A stretch of DNA of 64,000 nt from NCBI GenBank assembly GCA_963832875.1, contig CAWHWB010000002.1:1-64000 (forward strand), written 5' to 3'. Both the position numbers and the translations under genes were made by a program. The stretch is from AP-15 sp963832875. Lineage in GTDB: Bacteria > Pseudomonadota > Alphaproteobacteria > ATCC43930 > CGMCC-115725. Under the pieces are notes generated by a model. It saw only the letters and a program-made list of their open reading frames with translations. It had not been told where the DNA came from and searched no databases. Positions 27,410-35,773 of the stretch are shown here, piece after piece (positions within the stretch are counted from its first letter, which is position 1; each line of letters opens with the position of its first letter).

Positions 27410-28114
27410 ATGCGGTTTTCCCATCTGGTCCTAGGTCTGGTCCCAATGGCGCTAACTCCACTGGTTCTCGCGGCGGCAAACCCTGCGTCGGCGCAGCCGG
27501 CCGGCGGCGCCGCCTACACCGTTACCTATTTCGAGGCGGCCGCGCCCGATGTCGCCCAGGCCGCCGCTCTCAGCCGGCAGCTCGCCGCTGCGAACCGCAA
27601 GGAGCCGGGCAGCGCCGGCTGCCAAGCGTTCCAGGAAATCGGCCGGCCGAGCCGATTGGCCCTCTTTGCCGCGTGGCGCGACAAGGCCGCGGAGAACGCC
27701 GGGGCCGGCGCGGCAGCCGCGGTCGCCCTCAGCGACAAGTTGCAGCCGATGCTGGTGGGTCCGTTCGAAATCCGGTCGTTCAGCGGGTTCTCGATCGCCG
27801 CGCCGAGCGCGCAGGGCGGGACTGGGGCGGTTTACGTCGTCACCCATGTCGATGTCTTTCCGGCCGGGAAGGACCAGGCGGCGGCCCTGGTCACGAGGCT
27901 CGCCGAGACCGGCCGCAAGATGCCGGGCAACCTGTCGTTCGACGTGCTGCAAGTGGACGGTCACTCCAACCATTTCACCCTGGTCGAGGGTTGGCGAGAC
28001 CGCCACGCTTTCGATGCGAGCCTGATGACCGCTTCGACGCGAGATTTCCGGCAAAAGCTAACGCCGCTCGAAGGCGCCCTGTACGACGAACGACTGTACC
28101 GCGCGCTGCGCTAG
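27410..28114 (+). CDS. Secreted protein with two ABM-like domains
   Basis: A 234-residue protein with a signal peptide (MRFSHLVLGLVPMALTPLVL, cut near ASAQP) followed by two antibiotic-biosynthesis-monooxygenase-like ferredoxin folds (about 35-115 and 140-225). Each has the pattern of a strand, an R/K-rich helix with EPGS or MPGN, then a Trp-containing strand (LFAAWRDKA, LVEGWRDRHAF). ABM folds are used by small cofactor-free monooxygenases and heme-degrading enzymes, and the activity here is unknown. A strong purine-rich ribosome site (gagggaggaagg) precedes ATG. Confidence 0.75.
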   Translation: MRFSHLVLGLVPMALTPLVLAAANPASAQPAGGAAYTVTYFEAAAPDVAQAAALSRQLAAANRKEPGSAGCQAFQEIGRPSRLALFAAWRDKAAENAGAGAAAAVALSDKLQPMLVGPFEIRSFSGFSIAAPSAQGGTGAVYVVTHVDVFPAGKDQAAALVTRLAETGRKMPGNLSFDVLQVDGHSNHFTLVEGWRDRHAFDASLMTASTRDFRQKLTPLEGALYDERLYRALR

Positions 28115-28130
28115 TGGCCAAAATCTGACA
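28111..28130 (+). repeat. Left copy of 20-bp inverted repeat bracketing hsp20 genes
   Basis: ctagtggccaaaatctgaca pairs with the right copy at 29677-29696, matching at 18 of 20 positions after reverse complement. It overlaps the stop codon of the preceding gene. A further ctgacac occurs at 28277-28283. The pair resembles terminal repeats of an insertion sequence, but no transposase lies between them. Confidence 0.6.
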
Positions 28131-28325
28131 CTTGGTACCCACCGGCTGCGACGGAAGGTGACCCACAGGAGACGCTCGGCTTTGCCGAGGCGATGGGTCT
28201 TCCTACCCCGAGGGCCAATCCAGAAGACCCCACAGCAGTGGATGATCAAAGCCTTTATCAGAGGCTCGGTCAGGTCTGACACAAGGGCGTTGACGAGCAA
28301 GTCAGCGCCCCTGTGCCCGTGATAA

Positions 28326-28724
28326 TCAGCCGATCTCTATCCGCCTGGGTAGGGCTTCCTTCGCCTTCTTCAGCGTCAGCGTCAGCACGCCGTCATCGAG
28401 CTGCGCACCGATCTGCTGCTGATCAATCTTGTTGGATAGAGTGAAAGAACGGCCGAAATGGCCAATGTTGTACTCGGTATAGAGGGGTTCTAGTCCCTCG
28501 TACTTCGTGAAGTCGATGCGCGCGTCTATCCGTAATACATCGTTCTCGACATTGACATCGATAGCCTGCTTCTCGACGCCCGGGAGTTCCATGACCACAG
28601 TTAGCGCATCTTCCGTCTCGAAGATATCTGTGGTCGGTACGTAGTACCGTGCTGGCACCGTTTTTTCGTCTTTCGAAACGAGTTCCTTCTTTTCCTGCAC
28701 TTCGAGTGCCTGTGATCGTGCCAT
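28326..28724 (-). CDS. Hsp20/alpha-crystallin small heat-shock protein
   Basis: A 132-residue ATP-independent holdase that binds unfolding proteins. The alpha-crystallin domain spans about 25-130, with FETEDALTVVMELPGVEKQ, VENDVLRIDARID and the closing LDDGVLTLTLKKAKEALPRR. The family IxI tail appears as RRIEIG. GGAGGG lies upstream of the ATG. It follows a second Hsp20 gene on the same strand by about 30 bases, a paired layout common in environmental bacteria, where the two proteins probably form mixed oligomers. Confidence 0.9.
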   Translation of the reverse strand: MARSQALEVQEKKELVSKDEKTVPARYYVPTTDIFETEDALTVVMELPGVEKQAIDVNVENDVLRIDARIDFTKYEGLEPLYTEYNIGHFGRSFTLSNKIDQQQIGAQLDDGVLTLTLKKAKEALPRRIEIG

Positions 28725-28755
28725 CTTTCCCTCCGTCGCGTATCTGTTGCCCTAA

Positions 28756-29182
28756 TTAGCCCACAGCGATCGTCTTTGGCTTGTCTCGCTCCGCGCGCGG
28801 GAGGTACACCGCCAAAACACCGTCTCGGTATTCCGCCTTGACCCGATCGGCGTCGATTTCGACCGGCACGGTGAACGCCCGATCAAAGCGTCCCGCTAGA
28901 CGCTCGCGGCGATGTAAGGCCGCCTTATCGCCATACTCGACAGACTTGCTGCCGGCGATGCGGATGGTCCTCCCAACGACCTGGATCTCAAGATCAGATT
29001 TCCGAATTCCGGGGACTTCGGCGATGGCCACGACATCATCGCCCTTTCGGAAGAGGTTGATCGGTGGGTAAGCCCCACCGGCACTTGGCCCGCTGCTCAG
29101 CCATCCGCTCGTGCGAAACGAGTTCGAGCGCTTGTTGAAATTGAAGCAACGCGTCGAAGGGATCCGGAAACAAGGTCGCCAT
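28756..29182 (-). pseudogene. Second Hsp20 protein, apparent frameshift near N terminus
   Basis: The alpha-crystallin domain is intact (PPINLFRKGDDVVAIAEVPG to DGVLAVYLPRAERDKPKTI). The best start is ATG 29182, preceded by GGAGGAG, giving MATLFPDPFDALLQFQQALE, the expected N terminus, but after that the frame runs into unrelated residues and stops. The expected continuation FRTSGWLSSGPSAGGAYPP lies one base out of frame. The shift falls at about 29117-29125. This may be a sequencing indel rather than loss of function. An upstream start in the downstream frame gives an unnatural N terminus. Confidence 0.75.
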
Positions 29183-29289
29183 CGTTCATGCTCCTCCGTT
29201 GGAGCCGTGAGCCGCCTCCACGACGCGGAGCCCCGAGCAGGCGGCACAGCGGCACTAGGTTTCGATGCTTGGACTGGAACGTTGATCAC

Positions 29290-29472
29290 TTAAAGGCCGG
29301 GAAAGATCCGCGGCCATCGTGGCAGTGGCGAATTGATCACAAGGGCAAAATCCCCGTCATCAGCAAAGTTCGCCTTGCCCGGCTCGCGCGGTTGGGCCCT
29401 GCTGGACTGCTGCGCGCTGACCGTCATTACATCGATGTCAGATGGAGACAGGCGATAAGTTTTGACAGCCAT
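29290..29472 (-). CDS. Hypothetical 60-residue protein
   Basis: A short frame starting MAVKTYRLSPSDIDVMTVSA with GGAGG eight bases before ATG 29472. It resembles nothing I recognise and has no membrane segment or signal peptide. The good ribosome binding site and its position just upstream of the Hsp20 pair on the same strand suggest it may be a small stress-island gene, but it could also be chance. Confidence 0.4.
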   Translation of the reverse strand: MAVKTYRLSPSDIDVMTVSAQQSSRAQPREPGKANFADDGDFALVINSPLPRWPRIFPGL

Positions 29473-29676
29473 TGCCACGTCCTCCAATGAGCAACATGGG
29501 GAAACGATCGTCACCGGACCTCAAAAGGGCATCCGGCGACCGTCGATTTAGGAGCGGGAAATTAGTCCTTCAAGTGGACCCACCAAAGATGCCAAGAGGC
29601 GCAACCTCGCCGCTCGCGCGCTCTCCAGCGACGGCCCGCTTACCAGCCCAAGCCGACCTATGATCAGGGTGCTAAA

Positions 29677-29696
29677 TGTCAGATTTGGACCACTAG
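29677..29696 (-). repeat. Right copy of 20-bp inverted repeat bracketing hsp20 genes
   Basis: tgtcagatttggaccactag is the inverted partner of 28111-28130. The start of the same motif (tgtcagatta) also occurs at 1177-1186, at the edge of the IS481 element, hinting at a mobile-element origin. The remaining bases of 29473-29845 hold no gene I can support. Confidence 0.6.
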
Positions 29697-29845
29697 TCTC
29701 TTATTACCCCGTTGTTTCAGCGGGTCCTCAGCTCGGTTCGGTGGGGGCGGGAACGGCCGCGGCGGGTCCTGAGTTCAGGCCGGAGCGCCTCTTTAGAGAA
29801 AGACCCGCCGGTCTAACCGGCTACGCGGAGCCTAGCGATGCCGCC

Positions 29846-30878
29846 TCACGCGGCCGGGCGGGGCGGGGTCTCGCGCGGGGTGACCATCACCTCGAGCTTT
29901 TGCGCCAGGCGCAATACGGTGACCGGCATCGGCTGGCCGACCCGCTCCTCGGTCATCAGCCGGTGCAATTCGTCGATGTCGGCGACGGGGACGCCGTCGG
30001 CGGCGACGATGATGTCGCCGCCGAGAAGCCCGGCGGCGCGCGCCGCCCCGTCGGGGGCGGTCGACTGGATGCGCACCCCGGTCTCGCGCGCCTAGCTCGT
30101 GGAAGCGCACGACGCGGCGCGGCAACGGCACGTTCTGGCCGGCGACGCCGATGTAGCAGCGCCGCACCCGTCCGTCGCGAATGAGGCGCGCGGCGACGAA
30201 TTCGACGGTAGCGGCCGAGATCGAAAAGCAGATGCCCTGGGCCATGCCGATGATCGCGGTGTTGATGCCGACGACCTCGCCCGTGGCGGTCACCAGCGGG
30301 CCGCCGGAATTCCCCGGGTTCAAGGCCGCGTCGGTCTGGATCACGCTGTCGATCAGCCGGCCCGAGCGGGTGCGCAGCGAGCGGCCGAGCGCGCTGACGA
30401 CGCCGGCGGTGACCGTGCACTGAAAGCCGAACGGGTTGCCAATCGCGATCACCAATTGGCCGACCCTGAGCCGCCGCGAATCGCCGAGCCGGGCAAAGGC
30501 CGAGGCCTCGCCGTCGAGCCGCAACACCGCGAGATCGGTGTCCGGATCGTCGCCGACCAGATTGGTGCGCAGGAGGCGGCCATCGGGAAAGGTCGCCTCG
30601 ATCTTGCGCGCGCCGCTAACCACGTGGCTGTTGGTCAGGACATAGGCGTCGGGGGTGAAGACGACGCCCGAGCCGGCGCCGCCGGCGCCGTCCTTGAGCC
30701 CGCTGACCTGCAAGTGCAGGACCGCTGGGCCGACCTTATCAACGGCACCGGTGACCGCCCGCGAATAGGCGTCGAGCAGAGCGAAATCCTCGGCGGCGGA
30801 AGTGGCGGAAGCGGCCGACTGAACCGCGCCGGTTTGATCGTTGTCGGGGTCATAGTCGATCGAAGATAAAAGCGTCAT
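29846..30878 (-). pseudogene. HtrA/DegP-like serine protease with PDZ, apparent frameshift
   Basis: A trypsin-fold S1C protease. His lies in LTNSHVVSGA, Asp in DPDTDLAVLRL and Ser in LNPGNSGGPLV, followed by a PDZ domain (RIQSTAPDGAARAAGLLGGD, GVPVADIDELHRLM). There is no obvious signal peptide (start MTLLSSIDYDPDND at 30878), so it may act in the cytoplasm. One extra base near 30089-30094 separates protease and PDZ frames; removing a G from ctaggcg restores HELARETGVRIQS. An in-vivo frameshift or a read error are both possible. It is divergent from ssb. Confidence 0.8.
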
Positions 30879-30891
30879 GTGCGGGGTTCCC

Positions 30892-30900
30892 TGTGGATAA
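30892..30900. promoter_or_regulatory. Perfect DnaA-box sequence upstream of ssb
   Basis: tgtggataa, the reverse complement of the consensus TTATCCACA, lies in the 93-base divergent gap between the HtrA-like gene and ssb. A single box cannot make an origin but could let DnaA influence these promoters. Confidence 0.45.
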
Positions 30901-30971
30901 GAATAAAGTGGGAACATTGGCCGGGTTTGATAAGATGGGGTTCCCGGCGACCATTGAAAGTGGGTGAGCCC

Positions 30972-31475
30972 ATGGCTGGCAGCGTCAACAAGGTGATCCT
31001 TATCGGCAATCTCGGCCGCGACCCGGAATTGCGCTCGACGCAGGACGGCATGCGCATCGTCAATCTGGCGGTCGCCACCTCGGAGAGCTGGCGCGACCGA
31101 ACTTCGGGCGAGCGCAAGGAGCGCACCGAATGGCACCGCGTCGTGATCTTCAACGAGCGGCTCGCCGAGATCGCCGAGAAATACCTGAAAAAGGGCGCCA
31201 AGGTTTATGTCGAAGGTGCCTTGCAGACCCGCAAATGGACTGACAATTCCGGCCAGGAGCGCTATTCGACCGAGATCGTCCTGCAGCGGTTTCGCGGCGA
31301 GCTGACCATGCTGGATGGCGCTGGCGGCGCTCGCGGTGGCGCCTCCGGCGGCCCGCCGATGGATTCGGGCTATGACGAAGGCTTTGGCGACGAGCCCCCC
31401 GCCCGCTCGGCCCCGGCCGGCCGCGCCGCCGCCCGCAAACCCGTCAACGACCTCGACGACGACATCCCGTTCTGA
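30972..31475 (+). CDS. ssb: Single-stranded DNA-binding protein
   Basis: A 167-residue OB-fold protein that coats single-stranded DNA during replication and repair. Start MAGSVNKVILIGNLGRDPEL and the core TEWHRVVIFNERLAEIAEKY, KGAKVYVEGALQTRKW are standard. A Gly-rich linker leads to the acidic tail DDDIPF, the docking site for partner proteins. Length is typical (about 170). Confidence 0.96.
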   Translation: MAGSVNKVILIGNLGRDPELRSTQDGMRIVNLAVATSESWRDRTSGERKERTEWHRVVIFNERLAEIAEKYLKKGAKVYVEGALQTRKWTDNSGQERYSTEIVLQRFRGELTMLDGAGGARGGASGGPPMDSGYDEGFGDEPPARSAPAGRAAARKPVNDLDDDIPF

Positions 31476-31508
31476 TCGAGGGAGCGGGCGGCGCGGCTGG
31501 AGTTCCAC

Positions 31509-31566
31509 CACACCGGCGAAGGCCGGTGCCCATTTCCGCCATGGGTCCCGGCCTGCGCCGGGATGA
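31509..31566. repeat. Dispersed palindromic repeat downstream of ssb
   Basis: Two tandem palindromes of the family seen elsewhere in the window, caccggcgaaggccggtg and gtcccggcctgcgccgggat. Their position just after ssb suggests a role in transcript ending or stability. Confidence 0.5.
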
Positions 31567-31668
31567 TGGAGCTGCGCGGGAGGAGAGAAATGGTCGAAAG
31601 CGGTGGACCGCTCTCTCGCGGCGAGCATATCGGGAGTTCCCCGTGATCGGTGGCGTTGCCGCGGGTGA

Positions 31669-32220
31669 ATGAAAGATCATGACGCATCCTGCGGTTTCGC
31701 AGCCCGATGCTTCGCTCGGCGGATCCCGTCACGGATCTCCGTTCGCACGCAGCGCGCGTTGAAGGCTGACGCGATTGTCGTGCTCGGCTGCGGGCCGTCG
31801 GCGCGGCTCCGGCGGCGGGTGGCGCGCGGGGTGCAGCTCTACCAGGATCGGGCGGCGCCGGTGTTGCTGCTGTCCGGCGGCGGCAGGAGAAGGGAGCCGG
31901 AAGCGGTAATCATGCGGCGCGCCGCGCTTGCCGGCGGGGTGCCGGAGGCGGCGGTGCTGATCGAGCCCAACTCGCGCGACACGCTCGGCAACGCGCGCGA
32001 AACCGCCCGGCTGTTGCAAGCACACCGGCTCGATTCGGTAGTGCTGGTCAGCGATCGCACCCATCTGCCGCGCGCGGCCTTGCTGTTCCGGCTCGCCGGG
32101 GTCGCGGTCGTCGGCCGCTCCGGGGTGCGTTCGCGCTCGCCATTCCTGGAAATCGGCGCCATGATCCGCGAAATCGTGGCGTTGCCATGGAGCCTCGCCC
32201 GCGCGATGGTGCAGCGTTGA
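31669..32220 (+). CDS. YdcF/ElyC (DUF218) family protein
   Basis: About 183 residues. The DUF218 core is clear: ADAIVVLGCGPSARLRRRV, PVLLLSGGGRRREPEA, VLIEPNSRDTLGNARETARL and VVLVSDRTHLPRAALLFRLAG. The family includes ElyC/SanA, linked to cell-envelope integrity and vancomycin resistance. The N terminus before ALKADAIVV is unlike the family and lacks a membrane anchor, so the true start may be the TTG near 31758 and the reported start is uncertain. Confidence 0.75.
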   Translation: MKDHDASCGFAARCFARRIPSRISVRTQRALKADAIVVLGCGPSARLRRRVARGVQLYQDRAAPVLLLSGGGRRREPEAVIMRRAALAGGVPEAAVLIEPNSRDTLGNARETARLLQAHRLDSVVLVSDRTHLPRAALLFRLAGVAVVGRSGVRSRSPFLEIGAMIREIVALPWSLARAMVQR

Positions 32221-32234
32221 GCCCACGCCCGGGC

Positions 32235-33596
32235 TCAGCCCTGCTCGCCCTCGACCGGCGTCCTCGATAGAGCGAGGCTCGGCAAGATCCGCCAACACCA
32301 GAGCGCGACGGCGAGGGTCGCGGCACCGGTCAGCAGGAACAGCCCGGGGACGCTGACCCCGGCCGCGATCAGCGCGATCGTCGCCACCGCCGCCAGCACC
32401 ATCGCCGCCGCGTTAATCACGTTGTTGGCCGCAATCGCGCGGGCGCGGTGCTGGCGGGGGCTGCCTGCCTGCAGCAACGCGTAGAGCGGCACGATAAAGA
32501 TCCCGCCCGCGACCGAGATCCCCAAGAGGTCGCCAAGGATCCGCCAATGCGCCGGTGCGGCAAGGAAGGGGCCGAGCCCGGCGAGTGGGCCGGCGGCGGC
32601 GAGGGCGGGGCTCGCCAGCCACAGATCGAGCGAAAAGAGGCCGATGCCGAGCGCTCCCCACGGCACCGTGCGGGCACTGATCCGGCCGCCGAGAATCCGA
32701 CTGCACGCCAAGGAGCCGAGCGCGATCCCGATCGAAAAGACGGTCAGGAACAAGGTCACTACCGCCTCCGCGCCGCCCAGCGTAAAGCGCACATAGCTTG
32801 GGAATTGCGACAAGTAGACGGCACCCGCCAGCCAGAACCACGAGATCCCGAGCATTGACCGGAATGGTACTTTTTCGCGGGCGGCCTCGCGGATCACTTG
32901 GCCCGTGGCGGCGAACAGGTTCCAGCGCACCGGGCTCTTCGCCGCCGCCGCACCGGTCGGCGGGATTAGGAGGCTCGTACCCCAGGCTGAGAAGGCCACG
33001 ACGAGGATCAGCGCCGCGACCACGGCCGCACCATGCCGCCCGGCGATCAAGACGCCGGCGATCGTGCCGAAGAGGATCGCGAGAAAGGTGCCGGCCTCGA
33101 CCAGCGCGTTGCCGAGAAGCAGCTCGTGCGGGGCCAGCAGGTCCGGCAGGATCGCGTATTTGAGCGGGCCGAACAATGCAGCCTCGATCCCCATCGCGAA
33201 GAGGATCGCCAGCAGCAGCGTCGTGCTGCCGATGACCACGCCCACGGCGGCGGTCAGCATCAACGCGATCTCCGACAATTTGATCAGGCGGATCAGCCAG
33301 GCCTTGTCGTGCTGGTCGGCGACCTGGCCGGCGGTCGCCGAGCACAGAAAGAACGGCAGGATAAAGAGCCCGCCGGCGAGCGGGATCAGGATCTGCGCCG
33401 ACATCCGTGCGTCGGCGACGGCGCGATAGGCGATCATCAACACCAGCGCGTTCTTGACCGCGTTGTCGTTGAACGCCGACAAAAACTGCGCCCAGAACAA
33501 CGGCCCGAACCGCCGCGAGGCCAGCAGCGCCAGCGTCCCCGCCCTGGCGGGTTCATCATGCCTCGACCGAACCGCGCTCATGCTCCTCTTTCCCAT
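32235..33596 (-). CDS. MFS-type transporter (lysophospholipid transporter-like)
   Basis: About 453 residues with 12 predicted helices, of the LplT-like branch of the major facilitator superfamily: FWAQFLSAFNDNAVKNALVL at the start, then LFILPFFLCSATAGQVADQ and IEAALFGPLKYAILPDLL. In many bacteria these domains are fused to an acyltransferase (Aas), which is not the case here. The start 33596 (MGKRSMSAVRS) is the best guess, MSAVRS at 33581 is an alternative, and the open frame extends further upstream without homology. It would flip lysophospholipids across the inner membrane. Confidence 0.8.
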   Translation of the reverse strand: MGKRSMSAVRSRHDEPARAGTLALLASRRFGPLFWAQFLSAFNDNAVKNALVLMIAYRAVADARMSAQILIPLAGGLFILPFFLCSATAGQVADQHDKAWLIRLIKLSEIALMLTAAVGVVIGSTTLLLAILFAMGIEAALFGPLKYAILPDLLAPHELLLGNALVEAGTFLAILFGTIAGVLIAGRHGAAVVAALILVVAFSAWGTSLLIPPTGAAAAKSPVRWNLFAATGQVIREAAREKVPFRSMLGISWFWLAGAVYLSQFPSYVRFTLGGAEAVVTLFLTVFSIGIALGSLACSRILGGRISARTVPWGALGIGLFSLDLWLASPALAAAGPLAGLGPFLAAPAHWRILGDLLGISVAGGIFIVPLYALLQAGSPRQHRARAIAANNVINAAAMVLAAVATIALIAAGVSVPGLFLLTGAATLAVALWCWRILPSLALSRTPVEGEQG

Positions 33597-33770
33597 GTTC
33601 CCGGCCGGGGCGCGAGCCCCGTCAGGATCATGATCGTTGACAGCCGATCCGCTGGCCCCCGGTAGCGCCAGGCGCAATGGGACGCAGCAATCGCCACGCC
33701 CCGCGAGATCGATGCGACCGACAGCAATCGTCACGACGAAATCGGAGCATCGAGTGTGTAAGATCGCCGC

Positions 33771-35192
33771 GTGCGGCGATCTCGGTGGCGGCTGATCCAG
33801 CCTGTCGCGATCGGCCAAATTTGGCCGATCGCGAGATGGCCGGTGCTGATCCTGTTCGCCGTATTGTCACTGCCCGGCGCGCCGGCGCTTGCGTTGGCGC
33901 AGACCCCGGCCGATGCGCCGGATTTATGGCAGCGGCAGACCTTGACCGCCGATTGGGGCGGGCTGCGTACCCGGCTGGCGAACGACGGCTTCACCTTTAC
34001 TTTGCAGCAGCAGAGCGAAGTGTGGGGCAATGCGCTTGGCGGGCTCGGCCGCGGTGGCGCCGCCGACGGCCTGCTTACCCTCGGTCTCGGCGTCGATCTG
34101 CAAAAGGCGATCGGGTGGCAGGGCGGCAGTCTGTTCGCCAGCGGATTTCAGGTTGAGGGTGTCGGCCCGACGCCGTTGCGGGTCGGCGCTTTGCAATTGG
34201 TCAGCGGCATCGAGGCCACACAAACCGCCAAACTTTATGATTTGTGGTTCGAGCAGCAGATGTTCGGCGGTCGATTCTTGCTTCGCTTTGGCCAGGAGGG
34301 CGCCAGCGACGAGCTGATGCTGTCGCAGAACGCCGCGCTATACTTGAATTCGAGCTTCGGGTTTCCCCCGCTGATAGTCCTCGACCTGCCTTCGGGCGGA
34401 CCCAATTACCCGCTGGCCACACCTTTTGTCCGGGCGAAATATCAGCCCGACAAGGAAATCACGCTGATCGGCGCCGTGTACAATGGCGACCCCGCGCCGC
34501 CCGGGCCCGGCGACCCGCAATTGCGCGACCGTCATGGGGCGGCCTTCCGGCTCGACGACCATACGCTGTCCTTCGCCGAATTGTGGTATATGCCCAGCTT
34601 TTTGGCGAAGCTCGGGTTTCCGGTGACTTACAAGCTCGGCGCGTGGGTCGCCACCGGACCGTTCGCCGATCCGCTGCACGACACGGCGGGTTTGTCGCTG
34701 GCTGATCCGGCGAGCACCGGCATCCCGCTGCAACATGCGACCGACCACGCCTTCTACGCGGTCGTCGACCAAATGCTCTGGAAGAAGCCCGGCGCCGACG
34801 CGCAGGGCGTCAGCGCGTTCTTTCAGGTGATGGCGGCGCCAGAGGATCGCAACCTCAGCGATCTCTTTATCGATGGCGGCGTCAATTGGAGCGGGTTGAT
34901 CCCCGGTCGGTCCAACGACGTCGCCGGCCTCGCGGTCACCTATGTCGGGATCGGCGCCGCGGCACGACAATTCAGCAACGGTCTGATCCTCTACACCGGC
35001 ACGGGGGCGCCTTACGCCGCGGGGGAAACCACGATCGAGGCAACCTATCGGGTGCGGTTGGCGCCCTGGCTCGACGTCCAGCCCGATGTGCAATACGTCA
35101 TTAACCCCGGTGCTGGAATTCCGACCGCACAAAGCGCCGTGCCGTTGAAGAACGATCTGATCTTTGGCCTCCGGTTGACCATCAACTTTTGA
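33771..35192 (+). CDS. Carbohydrate-selective porin, OprB family
   Basis: A 473-residue outer-membrane protein. An N-terminal signal region ends near ALALAQTPA, then the typical LTADWGGLRTRLANDGFTF opening of the OprB domain. The central FLLRFGQEGASDELMLSQN and the C-terminal beta strands ending in Phe (LIFGLRLTINF) mark a beta-barrel, which would admit sugars through the outer membrane. It starts at GTG 33771. The nearby intergenic segment is shared with the divergent transporter, and the two may be co-regulated. Confidence 0.85.
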   Translation: MRRSRWRLIQPVAIGQIWPIARWPVLILFAVLSLPGAPALALAQTPADAPDLWQRQTLTADWGGLRTRLANDGFTFTLQQQSEVWGNALGGLGRGGAADGLLTLGLGVDLQKAIGWQGGSLFASGFQVEGVGPTPLRVGALQLVSGIEATQTAKLYDLWFEQQMFGGRFLLRFGQEGASDELMLSQNAALYLNSSFGFPPLIVLDLPSGGPNYPLATPFVRAKYQPDKEITLIGAVYNGDPAPPGPGDPQLRDRHGAAFRLDDHTLSFAELWYMPSFLAKLGFPVTYKLGAWVATGPFADPLHDTAGLSLADPASTGIPLQHATDHAFYAVVDQMLWKKPGADAQGVSAFFQVMAAPEDRNLSDLFIDGGVNWSGLIPGRSNDVAGLAVTYVGIGAAARQFSNGLILYTGTGAPYAAGETTIEATYRVRLAPWLDVQPDVQYVINPGAGIPTAQSAVPLKNDLIFGLRLTINF

Positions 35193-35290
35193 AGCCGTAA
35201 GCCTGGGAGGCGCAGTTCAAACATTCCGCGACCGGGGGCCGGGGAGGCGCGGCGGCAGGGCGAGCGGGCGGCGAACGGCGAGCACGCGGC

Positions 35291-35773
35291 ATGGACAAGA
35301 CAGATACGGCGGAATGGGCGCGGTTCGGGGTCGGGCCGGGGTGGGCGTTCGCGGTCCGCCACCGGGTGCGGTGGAGCGAGTGCGATCCGTTCGGGCATGC
35401 TAACCACCGCGCCTATTTCGAGTGGTTCGAGGAGGCAAGAAACCGTTATCTGGAAGCCGTCGGCGTGCCGGTTTTGTCGGCGGGGGCGCCGGGGCCGGTC
35501 ATCGCCGAGACCGGCATCCGCTATCAGCGGCCGCTCGCCTACGGCGACGAGATCCTGGTGACCGCGAGGACGGTGCGGCTCGGGCATACCAGCTTCGAGA
35601 TGGAATACGCAGCGTGGCGCCAGGGGTTGTGCGCGCACGGCCGCGCGGTGCTAATCCTGGTGGTCAATGCGACCGGCGAAAAGACCCCGCTGCTGCCCGA
35701 ACTGCGGCGCGCTATGCTGGCTTGCGACCCCGATGCCCGCGAGGCCGGCCGCAGCGAAAGGGGGCCCGAATGA
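35291..35773 (+). CDS. Hotdog-fold acyl-CoA thioesterase (4HBT type)
   Basis: A 160-residue hotdog protein: VRWSECDPFGHANHRAYFEW carries the catalytic Asp of the 4-hydroxybenzoyl-CoA thioesterase class, followed by GIRYQRPLAYGDEILV and SFEMEYAAWRQ. It would hydrolyse an acyl-CoA, substrate unknown. Its stop overlaps the next start as ATGA (35770-35773), so the two products are probably translated together. Confidence 0.85.
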   Translation: MDKTDTAEWARFGVGPGWAFAVRHRVRWSECDPFGHANHRAYFEWFEEARNRYLEAVGVPVLSAGAPGPVIAETGIRYQRPLAYGDEILVTARTVRLGHTSFEMEYAAWRQGLCAHGRAVLILVVNATGEKTPLLPELRRAMLACDPDAREAGRSERGPE

